Shown piece after piece: positions 53,893 through 61,689 of a DNA stretch of 64,000 bases. The DNA is from a virus. Positions within the stretch are counted from its first letter, which is position 1. Each line of letters opens with the position of its first letter. Location of the stretch: positions 21,145-85,144 of the IMG/VR virus record IMGVR_UViG_3300045740_000123, one strand, 5' to 3'. Under the pieces are notes generated by a model, which did not search any database, was not told where the DNA came from, and was given only the letters and a program-made list of their open reading frames with translations. The position numbers and the translations under genes were made by a program.

Positions 53893-54151
53893 TTGGCAAG
53901 TTGATCTCATTGTGAGACCAAGGTGCCGGTACAGAGAACACAGAATCAGACCCCGTTTATTCTTAGCGCATAGTTAAACGACACTTTGAAAGCGGCGTAC
54001 CTAGTACAGGCGTTCGGATGCAGGGGGCGCAGGGGTGGCGAGGACCGACTAAGGTAGGTACACTGTTGAAGCGGCGTACTTTGGGTCTAATAAAGAAAAA
54101 ATTAACCCCATTTCTGCATTCTCTGCATCTCACCTGAGTCTCAAAACACCC
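53893..54151. other. Non-coding gap with a repeated 11-mer
   Basis: About 260 bases without a convincing gene. AAGCGGCGTAC occurs at about 53989 and 54069, preceded each time by TTGAA. GTACCTAGTAC nearby is palindromic. Possibly an untranslated RNA, a promoter region or a replication site. Confidence 0.4.
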
Positions 54152-54814
54152 ATGGCTAACGTCCGAAGATCCGTTCGCATCCTCGATGAGCAAGCTTCAC
54201 TCCGTTATCTGGCGGATATTGACAAGCTCAGCAAGGAACAGCTGCTAGAACATAATTACTACATTGGTTTTCCATGTGTGCACGGGCATGTCATCCGCGA
54301 TGCCACGTACCACTGGTGCTACCACTGTGCCCGCAAGATTTCCAGCAACCGCTGCGGCTTTGACATCAACTACTTGCACGTTGATTACAAAACCAAGTAT
54401 TTCCGTCTGTGGGGCAAGGTCAAAATCTCTAATCCAGAGGAATGCTGGACAATTCAAACCAAGGGTGATCAGGCTCCAAGCCGGATTCACATGCCGTCTT
54501 ACCGATCGGAATACAGTGCCCAGAAATGTGAGCACGTTTCCTTCCACAAAGCGTTGTATCAGTGCGCCTGGGGAGATGTCGGCAAGCTTGTCGTCACACG
54601 AACCTGCGGAAATCCATGGTGCGGCAACCCTCTTCACATGACATCCAGCTGGAATCGCTCGTATCCACCGCAGAAGGTTTATCCGATGGCAACGGAGTTC
54701 GAAGCGGAGAAGCTAATGCTCTACGGAAGATTAAAAAATAATGAAATTATCTCCAATATTGGCTTTCGTATGTCCATTACAAACCCACTGGAGTCCAAAG
54801 AAACCGAAGAGTAA
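54152..54814 (+). CDS. HNH-like zinc protein of phages
   Basis: 220 residues. Cys/His sets CVHGHVIRDATYHWCYHCARK and KCEHVSFHKALYQCAWGDVG, TRTCGNPWCGNPLHM (HNH-type core with N-P-x-H). Such proteins are annotated as HNH endonucleases in marine phages. No duplicated target end is seen next to it, unlike the homing-type genes here. Confidence 0.7.
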   Translation: MANVRRSVRILDEQASLRYLADIDKLSKEQLLEHNYYIGFPCVHGHVIRDATYHWCYHCARKISSNRCGFDINYLHVDYKTKYFRLWGKVKISNPEECWTIQTKGDQAPSRIHMPSYRSEYSAQKCEHVSFHKALYQCAWGDVGKLVVTRTCGNPWCGNPLHMTSSWNRSYPPQKVYPMATEFEAEKLMLYGRLKNNEIISNIGFRMSITNPLESKETEE

Positions 54815-54841
54815 AATAGTGATATTAATCAAGGAATATAA

Positions 54842-55588
54842 ATGCCCCGTACTGGTACGTCGCAACGGCAACGCACGCAAGATAATCCGTTAAACCTTGG
54901 AACATTCAGCCAATTAGCGGTACGTAAACTGCACGGCAGCCTTGGTCCCGTCAACCAACTCGTTGGTCGGAGCGATACAAGTCAAACGTCAAACGGTGGT
55001 TATGGCGGAGGAGCTTATAACCACTGGTTTCGTATTGGCATTGATTCTCCCGCCTGGATTATTGTTGCCAAAGGAGGGCCACGCCCTAAATACATCCAAA
55101 CGTCTGTCTACGACCTTAATCAAAATCCCATCCAGGGTCGGATGATTTTCCAGAGGGACAGCATTGCTACCAATGTGAATGGAACAACGTATTACCCGTA
55201 TAACGATCATGTGATGGGGGCGCCATCTGATCTATATAACGAGTTTGATCCAAGGCGCTTAGACGAAGGTAACTCACTGTATTTCCCCTTGGAAAGAGGT
55301 TCTTATTTGTTGTGCGTTTCAACGACACGCAATGAACCACTGGAATATAACGTCGCATTTGTTGTTGAATTTCCAACAGGTGAGTTTGAGTTATTGCTAG
55401 AGGACTATACTTATCTATTGTTGGAGGACACAACGACCAGTTATTTTGAGGCTGACATCACCGAAAACTATCGAGGCCAAGATTTCCACAGTCACTCTCT
55501 CACCGAATGGACAGATGCCTGGAAGCGTGAGCACCAAGAGTATGACGTGTTTCCGACTGAGCTTGTTCCCCTTGCAACACAACCATGA
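54842..55588 (+). CDS. Virion-type protein
   Basis: 248 residues, beta-rich and aromatic (GAYNHWFRIGIDSPAWIIV; RGSYLLCVSTTRNEPLEYNV), with a short internal repeat (LLLEDYTYLLLED). I recognise the style from cyanophage structural proteins but not the function. Preceded by AAGGAATATAA. Overlaps the next small gene by 4 bases. Confidence 0.7.
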   Translation: MPRTGTSQRQRTQDNPLNLGTFSQLAVRKLHGSLGPVNQLVGRSDTSQTSNGGYGGGAYNHWFRIGIDSPAWIIVAKGGPRPKYIQTSVYDLNQNPIQGRMIFQRDSIATNVNGTTYYPYNDHVMGAPSDLYNEFDPRRLDEGNSLYFPLERGSYLLCVSTTRNEPLEYNVAFVVEFPTGEFELLLEDYTYLLLEDTTTSYFEADITENYRGQDFHSHSLTEWTDAWKREHQEYDVFPTELVPLATQP

Positions 55589-55722
55589 TGAAGTTCTATA
55601 ACTGGCTTGTCTGTAAGTTATTCAAACGTTGTCACGTCTATTTCCCCAAGGAACCGTTCTCTTTCGAAAAATATTGTAAAGATAATCCCAGTGCTCCGCA
55701 TTGTCGTATCTACGAAGACTGA
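55585..55722 (+). CDS. 45-residue cysteine-rich protein
   Basis: ATG 55585 to TGA 55722: MMKFYNWLVCKLFKRCHVYF, then KYCKDNPSAPHC. Four cysteines suggest disulfides or zinc. ATGATG overlap with the upstream stop. Function unknown. Confidence 0.65.
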   Translation: MMKFYNWLVCKLFKRCHVYFPKEPFSFEKYCKDNPSAPHCRIYED

Positions 55723-55757
55723 AGGGAATAGAATATAAATAACTGCAGGAGGTATCC

Positions 55758-55922
55758 ATGCACAAACTCAATGAATATCTAGAAGTTGCCCTTGCTGTAC
55801 ATGCAGCATGTTCTGCAATTTGCGCTTTAACCCCTACTCCAAAAGACGATCAGTTTGCTCGTAAGCTGTATCGCGTAATCGAAATCGGTGGCCTTCTGGT
55901 CGGCCGTGCAAAAATGCGTTGA
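55758..55922 (+). CDS. 54-residue helical protein with strong ribosome site
   Basis: ATG 55758, preceded by AGGAGG (55748-55753) and by TATAAATA (about 55734), a T4-like late promoter core. Product MHKLNEYLEVALAVHAACSA..., helical with a basic end. It converges tail to tail with the minus-strand gene ending at 55923. Function unknown. Confidence 0.7.
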   Translation: MHKLNEYLEVALAVHAACSAICALTPTPKDDQFARKLYRVIEIGGLLVGRAKMR

Positions 55923-56084
55923 TTAATCAGGAAGTGCCTGGAACCACCAGACGCTTCCGTCATTCTTTTCAACCCAAGCTCTTGTTGCGTAAGCCTCTTC
56001 TTTACTGAGGGTTGCGCATTTTTTTTCGTCGCCAACTTCCCAGCACATATTAACCCTAATCTTTGGATCTTTATTCTTTTTCAC
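55923..56084 (-). CDS. 53-residue protein coupled to the endolysin
   Basis: From GTG 56084, overlapping the endolysin stop by 3 bases (GTGA), to TAA 55923; ATG 56048 is an internal alternative. Reads MKKNKDPKIRVNMCWEVGDE, then CATLSKEEAYATRAWVEKND. Too short for many gene finders; the stop/start overlap supports it. Function unknown. Confidence 0.55.
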   Translation of the reverse strand: MKKNKDPKIRVNMCWEVGDEKKCATLSKEEAYATRAWVEKNDGSVWWFQALPD

Positions 56085-57199
56085 TTTGATACCAAGATCG
56101 CCCAGCCTGTATTCTTACCGTCACATTCCCAACGGCGAAGCCAATTCTTCTTGCTGTATTTAACTCCCTTACCAGCAGATGCTTTGTTATTGACGTAACC
56201 GCCATTTACCATGTCGGCTTCTCCATTGGGATCATTAAATACGAAGGAATCAGACGTAAAACCAATGCAACAAGTCCAATGACCACCACCTGTTGGATAA
56301 CTAACAGAGCCATGATGAAGCCAGCCGACAGCAACGGGTCGTCCTTGTCTGATTTCATTTTCTAAAAGTGCGGAATTACCGTTGGTAATAAACCTTGCAT
56401 TAAGTCCCAGGTAGCGTAATGCTGCTATTTGTGCATTGCGATCGGTTGTATCACCGTACCTTGCCCTGATTTGATTATATTCATCATCGCCTTTTACTTT
56501 TCCATAGAACTCGGCAATCATGGCACAAGTACTGGAGAAGCACTCGCGATATCCGGTTCCTGATTGATTGTCTAGTTGATACTCATAAGGAACATTTAGT
56601 ATCTTTTGCGACACGTAGTCATCTGTATTACCCCCTGGCGTACCAAGGTGCTTGTCCATTATCTGGATTAATTTACTACTATATGCGGGATCTGTAGCGT
56701 AACCCTCTTTTACTAAAAGTTGAGCGCATTCGTTCCTATTTTTAGCGCGATTAACCCCTTGGAAATTTTTAAAGTCTTTATACCAACGATCAACAAGGTA
56801 GCAAACACAGGTATAAAGATCAGGGAAATCAAGGAAACCCGCTTTGATTGTGATCCATTTTCCGTTGATGAATTCTTGCGTATCAACGGAAGTACCTGTG
56901 CCTTTTAAACCAAAATAATTGTGTTTACCATCAGCAGGTAAATGCTGGCCGTAGCCCGACTCTAACGCCCATTGTGCTGCGACACATTCAGGCCAGCGGC
57001 TGCCCGCTGCTTTTGCCGCAGCCACAACACCATCCCAGGTATTGGGAAACTGATCAATTGGCTTGGGAACAGTTCGATACTTTTCAGCAAATAAACCCAA
57101 GGTATCTGCTGAGATCTTTTTCTCGAGCCACTCCCAAGCCTCTCGCTGGTGCGGAAGCTCTTTGTAGTACTTTGCCGCATCAACGAGTTTGATTGTCAT
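56081..57199 (-). CDS. Two-domain endolysin: glucosaminidase (GH73) plus C39-like peptidase
   Basis: 372 residues. Residues about 35-190 (AAKAAGSRWPECVAAQWALE ... NYFGLKG...) are a GH73-type N-acetylglucosaminidase, with the catalytic-type Glu in WALESGYG. Residues about 200-370 resemble a papain-like C39 peptidase: Cys in RECFSSTCAMIAEF, His in GGGHWTCCIGF and Asp/Asn in VFNDPNG. It could cut both glycan and peptide bonds of the host wall. First gene after the tail block in the late direction. Confidence 0.85.
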   Translation of the reverse strand: MTIKLVDAAKYYKELPHQREAWEWLEKKISADTLGLFAEKYRTVPKPIDQFPNTWDGVVAAAKAAGSRWPECVAAQWALESGYGQHLPADGKHNYFGLKGTGTSVDTQEFINGKWITIKAGFLDFPDLYTCVCYLVDRWYKDFKNFQGVNRAKNRNECAQLLVKEGYATDPAYSSKLIQIMDKHLGTPGGNTDDYVSQKILNVPYEYQLDNQSGTGYRECFSSTCAMIAEFYGKVKGDDEYNQIRARYGDTTDRNAQIAALRYLGLNARFITNGNSALLENEIRQGRPVAVGWLHHGSVSYPTGGGHWTCCIGFTSDSFVFNDPNGEADMVNGGYVNNKASAGKGVKYSKKNWLRRWECDGKNTGWAILVSK

Positions 57200-57204
57200 T
57201 GACC

Positions 57205-57603
57205 TTATGCACCAGGCATTTGTACTTCAACCCAAGACTGAGTTGCTTCGTCCCACTCATACATTTTCCCATCGGTGGGATAAGGCACCGGAGCATCCCA
57301 GAGACCAGTGGTTGTATTCAGCAACCAAGATGGGTAGGGCTTGGGGGGAATGAAACCATCAATGATTTCATCGTAGGTGTAACCAATGCCAGCGTAGTTT
57401 TTACGAAACGCTTTGGATTGGTCAGGGCCAGGGGTGTTGCTATTTGGTAGGTAATACACACCGCCACGGGTGTTGTAGCTGGTTTGTTTGTATACCTGAC
57501 CAGTGCGAGCGCTCAGCTCTGCCTCTTTGCCGTCGTCTTCATCACGACCAACGGTAACAAAAGTGACGATGTTGTTTTCGTCGAGAAGTGCGAAGTGTGC
57601 CAT
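57205..57603 (-). CDS. Conserved tail-region protein (YAGIGYTYDEIxDGFIPPKPYPSW type)
   Basis: 132 residues. KNYAGIGYTYDEIIDGFIPP followed by PYPSWLLNTTTGLWDAPVPY and YEWDEATQSW is a pattern I know from cyanophages and other marine phages, usually in tail or virion clusters; function unknown. It lies between the endolysin and glycine-rich tail genes. Confidence 0.85.
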   Translation of the reverse strand: MAHFALLDENNIVTFVTVGRDEDDGKEAELSARTGQVYKQTSYNTRGGVYYLPNSNTPGPDQSKAFRKNYAGIGYTYDEIIDGFIPPKPYPSWLLNTTTGLWDAPVPYPTDGKMYEWDEATQSWVEVQMPGA

Positions 57604-58584
57604 TTAGCTAAACGTTACGGTTTCAGAAGTGGTCGAGGTTGCAGTAATAGTATAAATCTTAAATCCTGCAACAGATGTAGAAAGCGAACTTGTTACACCA
57701 CCGGAGAAAGTAGCTGTCCTTGTATCTGGGATTTTAATAATAACAACACCAGATCCACCATTTGCAGCTGTTACGTTATATGCGCCGCCGCCACCGCCGC
57801 CAGTATTAGCGGTACCTGCAACTGCAGCAGGTGTATTTGGTTGGGTCGCACCTGCGCCGCCGCCACCTGCTCCACCAGTTCCTGCTGTTGAAGCACCGGA
57901 ACCTCCGCCGCCACCAGCGCGAGTTACAGATGAACCTGTAATAGAGGAGGCAACGCCATTACCACCGTTACCACCAACGCCATTCGTAACAGCAGCTGCG
58001 CCAATTTGACCAGCGCCGCCGCCACCACCAAAAGCATTTGCGAAGGATGTTATACCGGCGCCGCCTGCATAACCTTGATTCGCGGTACCTGGTCCGCCAG
58101 CTCCGGCCGCGTATCCAGGAGCCGCTCCAAGACCTCCGCCACCACCTGAGCCACCAGAAAGACCATCCAATACAACGGCACCAAAAGCACCGGCTCCACC
58201 ACCGCCTGTCGAAGTTACCGTACTGAAAACAGAGTTATTTCCGCTAGTCCCTCGAGTTGCGCCACCACCTGTTGCGCCACCACCTCCAACCGTAACTGTA
58301 TAGGCGATTCCAGTATATGCCGTAATAGTACTTTCAGCGGATGCGCCGCCGCCTGATGGTCCGGCAGAAGTTCTGTACCCGCCTCCACCGCCACCGCCAA
58401 ATGATCCTCCCCCACCACCGGCAATAACTAAGTAATCAACTGTGAACGAAGGAGGAATAATCTGAGGCCACTGTCCATCTTTCCTCAGTTTAAAAACCTG
58501 ACCAAGATCCCATTCACCAGGGCGAACACCACTGGTCCATGTCGGAGTATTACCTAAATAACCACCAAGAGGACGTGGTGCCAT
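57604..58584 (-). CDS. Glycine-rich tail protein, short copy
   Basis: 326 residues. Long runs of glycine (VDYLVIAGGGGGSFGGGGG, YRTSAGPSGGGASAESTITA) separated by short conserved blocks, ending KIYTITATSTTSETVTFS. The same start (MxxRPLGGYLGNTPTW) and ending recur in the 58628-60475 gene, which contains two units. Phage glycine-rich adhesins of this kind bind receptors at the tail tip; this is inferred by similarity of style. Confidence 0.8.
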   Translation of the reverse strand: MAPRPLGGYLGNTPTWTSGVRPGEWDLGQVFKLRKDGQWPQIIPPSFTVDYLVIAGGGGGSFGGGGGGGYRTSAGPSGGGASAESTITAYTGIAYTVTVGGGGATGGGATRGTSGNNSVFSTVTSTGGGGAGAFGAVVLDGLSGGSGGGGGLGAAPGYAAGAGGPGTANQGYAGGAGITSFANAFGGGGGAGQIGAAAVTNGVGGNGGNGVASSITGSSVTRAGGGGGSGASTAGTGGAGGGGAGATQPNTPAAVAGTANTGGGGGGAYNVTAANGGSGVVIIKIPDTRTATFSGGVTSSLSTSVAGFKIYTITATSTTSETVTFS

Positions 58585-58627
58585 GCTTTTATCTTCTAAT
58601 CAAGCGCTTGTTTAAATTATAAGTTAC

Positions 58628-60475
58628 TTAGCTAAAAGTAACTGTTTCACTGGTTGTTGATGTTGCTGTAACGGTGTAAATGTTAAATCCCGCAACGGCT
58701 GTAGACAGAGAACTTGTCACACCAACAGAGAAAGTGGCGGTCACTGTATCTGGGACTTTAATAATCACCACTCCAGATCCCCCAGCGCCACCGGTACCTG
58801 TTGTGTCTACATTGCCATGTCCACCGCCACCGCCGCCTGTATTTGCAGTGCCACTTGTTCCTGTTTTACCTGTATCGCTACCACCGGGGCCTCCACCACC
58901 AGGACCTCCTGTTCCGCCGGGCGCAGTGCCACTACCACCACCGCCGCCGCCGCCACCGCCGGCGCGGGTTACTGAGGTACCTGTAATTGACGATGCAGTA
59001 CCTGTTCCTCCAGGTTGTCCAGGTTGTCCTGTACTAGCAGTGCCTGCTGCTCCAGCACCACCGCCGCCTGCACCGCCTGCACCGCCGCTTGCGGCACTAC
59101 CGCCTGGATTACCCTGTGAAGGAGACGTTGATGGTGTATTTCCACCGCCGCCATAACCGTAAGATGGGCCACAATAACCAGCGCCGCCGCCACCTGAACC
59201 ACCAGCCTGGCCGTCACCTGCACTGCTGTTGTTATTAGAACCGCCGCCGCCGCCCCGTGCGGCTGTAATCGAACCAAATACAGAGTTAGAGCCGTTTGAT
59301 CCTTGTCCAGTATTCGTTGTAGCTCCGGCGCCACCTGCGCCAACAGTGACGGTATAGGCTTGGTTTTTAACCAAACCTCCAGAAGTAAATTCCCTATACC
59401 CACCGGCACCACCGCCGCCTGCTGTTCTAACTCCGCCACCGCCACCGCCGGCAATGACTAAGTAATCAGCCTCAAAACCGACTTGGAAAGTGACTGTTTC
59501 TGATGTAGTAGATGTAGCGGTAACGGTGTAGATTTTATACCCCGCAACAGCTGTAGATAAAGAACTTGTTACACCACTAGAGAATAATGCGACATATCGA
59601 TCGGGAATTTTTAAAATAACAGCACCAGATCCGCCTGCCCCACCTGCGAGGCCTCCGCTGTTATAGCCACCGCCGCCACCGCCGCCACCAGTATTAGCAG
59701 TACCTGCCGTACTTGCAGGTGCACTGGGGCCACCACCAGCAGGGCCACCGCCGCCAGAGCCACCTGTGCCACCGGGGCCACCATAACTACTACCAGCGCC
59801 GCCTCCAGCGCGGGTTACGGAAGAGCCAGTAATAGATGATGCAACACCTGTGCCACCATTACCACCGTTCGTTGTTCCATTAGCGCCTACTGCACCAGCG
59901 CCACCCCCACCGCCGGCGCCAGCATTAACAGTGCCCTCACCAGCGCCGCCAGCATAACCTTGGTCAGCAGTACCCGCTGCTCCAACACCAGCGCCACTTC
60001 CGCGACCGCCTCCAGAACCACCCGTAGCGCCTGCGCCGTTGTATCCACCGCCTCCGCCACCGCCTCCTGTAGATGTAATAGTAGAAAAAACACTATTGGA
60101 GCCAGATGTTCCAGTAGCACCCGGAGATGGGCCAGCCGGTGCTCCTGCGCCACCTGCGCCGACCGTGATTGTATATGCAGTGCCCGTACTTAAGGTTGTA
60201 AGGGTCGATTCTGCACTTGCACCACCGCCCGATGGTCCTGCAGATGTGCGATAACCTCCCGCACCACCGCCGCCTCCAATATATCCGCCGCCGCCTGCAC
60301 CACCTGCAACAACTAAGTAATCAACTGTTAACGGTGCTACGTACCCAGCTATTGGCCATGTACCTTGGCGTTGATACGTCAATGCATTCCGCAAACTCCA
60401 CATCCCTGGACGAGACGCGAACGACCAACTACTGGGTGTTGACCCTAAATATCCGCCTTCCCTCTTCTTACCCAT
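58628..60475 (-). CDS. Glycine-rich tail protein with two units
   Basis: 615 residues. Two tandem units (about 45-330 and 335-615) each begin VDYLVVAGG/ADYLVIAGG, hold glycine-rich blocks with repeated ITGSSVTRAGGG / GTANTGGGGGG, and end SLSTAVAGxxIYTVTATSTTSETVTF. The 57604 protein equals one unit. So the genes arose by duplication and can gain or lose units. Likely a receptor-binding tip protein. Confidence 0.85.
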   Translation of the reverse strand: MGKKREGGYLGSTPSSWSFASRPGMWSLRNALTYQRQGTWPIAGYVAPLTVDYLVVAGGAGGGGYIGGGGGAGGYRTSAGPSGGGASAESTLTTLSTGTAYTITVGAGGAGAPAGPSPGATGTSGSNSVFSTITSTGGGGGGGGYNGAGATGGSGGGRGSGAGVGAAGTADQGYAGGAGEGTVNAGAGGGGGAGAVGANGTTNGGNGGTGVASSITGSSVTRAGGGAGSSYGGPGGTGGSGGGGPAGGGPSAPASTAGTANTGGGGGGGGYNSGGLAGGAGGSGAVILKIPDRYVALFSSGVTSSLSTAVAGYKIYTVTATSTTSETVTFQVGFEADYLVIAGGGGGGVRTAGGGGAGGYREFTSGGLVKNQAYTVTVGAGGAGATTNTGQGSNGSNSVFGSITAARGGGGGSNNNSSAGDGQAGGSGGGGAGYCGPSYGYGGGGNTPSTSPSQGNPGGSAASGGAGGAGGGGAGAAGTASTGQPGQPGGTGTASSITGTSVTRAGGGGGGGGGSGTAPGGTGGPGGGGPGGSDTGKTGTSGTANTGGGGGGHGNVDTTGTGGAGGSGVVIIKVPDTVTATFSVGVTSSLSTAVAGFNIYTVTATSTTSETVTFS

Positions 60476-60509
60476 TGGGACTTACTTCAGCGTATTTCTA
60501 TAATAACAA

Positions 60510-60902
60510 TTAAGGCTGAATATCAACAGCAGAAACAGTAAATACAACACCTGAGGCGGCACCTGCTAATGCACGCAGTTTGCTGCCATAAGGAACGTTA
60601 GCTTTGTTAACAATCAGTTCAAGTGATGCACCCGATGGTACGGTGATGCCACGTGCCATGTAGAAGCTAGTGGCCTCTCCACTGACTGTTGCCACATCAG
60701 TACTGGTAGATCCCGTTGCCGTTGTGAACAATGTTACTGCGACATCACCAGTTGCTTGGATGTTAGAAGCCAAAACAGACAAAATGACCGATGTCCCACT
60801 GGCATTGGTGAGATTGCCGTCTTGACCAGAGGTTGGGTTGTAGATGTCAGTAACACCAGTCGTTGTTAGCTTGGTGCCCTTAAATTCAAAATACTCGGCC
60901 AT
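60510..60902 (-). CDS. Tail-associated beta protein
   Basis: 130 residues, Thr/Ser/Val-rich beta sandwich style (TGVTDIYNPTSGQDG, SVILSVLASNIQATGDVAVT, GITVPSGASLELIVNKANVP). I recognise this layout from small tail proteins in marine phages. Lies between glycine-rich proteins and the repeat fibres. Confidence 0.7.
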   Translation of the reverse strand: MAEYFEFKGTKLTTTGVTDIYNPTSGQDGNLTNASGTSVILSVLASNIQATGDVAVTLFTTATGSTSTDVATVSGEATSFYMARGITVPSGASLELIVNKANVPYGSKLRALAGAASGVVFTVSAVDIQP

Positions 60903-60939
60903 TTTTAAACTCTTTTCTACTGATTATAAGATCAAGTAA

Positions 60940-61641
60940 TTAACCGCCAAGTGCGATTACAAGACCCAAGCTGACCCCTGCAGTTGCTGCGGTTGTTTGG
61001 GTCGTCCCATCTGGGAACCTAAATCCACCTGTAGTGGATTGAATGATCCCTGAGGTCAACAATCCGGAAGCAAAATTACCACTGGAGAACACACCAGTTG
61101 TTGCTCGAACAGTTACGCCAGAGACAGTTCCTGCAGAAGTTACATTACCGCTGGCATTTACGTTACCGGTAATCGTGAGATTGGTTTTGGTAATTCCAGT
61201 CTCAACAATCGCTGTAATAGCGTTAATAGTTGTGAAATTACCTGTGGTTCCGGTAATTGTGGTTCCACTTAACCGATCCGTGAAAACACCGCTGACGCCA
61301 GTAATGTTGGCGCCCTGGATGGCGTTACCAGTAATCGTTGCACCGCTGAGTTGAGTTGTAAAAATACCCGTAACACCGGTATAAGTTGTACCAAGTACAA
61401 CATCACCAGTGATGGTGGCACCGCTCAGGCGGGTTGTAAAGATACCGCTGACACCACTGATTGTGCTACCAAGGACAACGTTGCCTGTGATCGTTGCACC
61501 TGAAAGGTTGCTGGTAAAAATACCAGAGGCACCGGAGATAACAGGGGAGCCAATGTAGGTAATCCCGCTAACAGGGAAGTTAACATCCCCAGTTATCGTT
61601 GAGTAAATGAGTGTATCGACCTTTACTGATCCGTATGCCAT
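60940..61641 (-). CDS. Repeat-rich fibre protein, short
   Basis: 233 residues built from about seven repeats of the pattern 'GVSGIFTTxLSGATITGxV' (about 18-21 residues), ending FRFPDGTTQTTAATAGVS. The repeats suggest a beta-solenoid or triple-stranded fibre shaft. Same repeat as in the next gene. Confidence 0.8.
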   Translation of the reverse strand: MAYGSVKVDTLIYSTITGDVNFPVSGITYIGSPVISGASGIFTSNLSGATITGNVVLGSTISGVSGIFTTRLSGATITGDVVLGTTYTGVTGIFTTQLSGATITGNAIQGANITGVSGVFTDRLSGTTITGTTGNFTTINAITAIVETGITKTNLTITGNVNASGNVTSAGTVSGVTVRATTGVFSSGNFASGLLTSGIIQSTTGGFRFPDGTTQTTAATAGVSLGLVIALGG

Positions 61642-61689
61642 TGTTTACAACACCTTATTCATCTAGTTTAAGACAGATACGTTCAACTG

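Noticed and set aside
55728-55742. T4-like late promoter TATAAATA as proof of a T4-type late system
   Set aside because: Only one clear copy was seen; the minus-strand late genes do not show it in front of their starts.
58680-59156. Plus-strand proline/valine-rich reading frames opposite the tail genes
   Set aside because: They are mirror images of glycine-rich codons on the minus strand (GGN to CCN); no start signals, and the minus frames have full-length, repeat-structured proteins.
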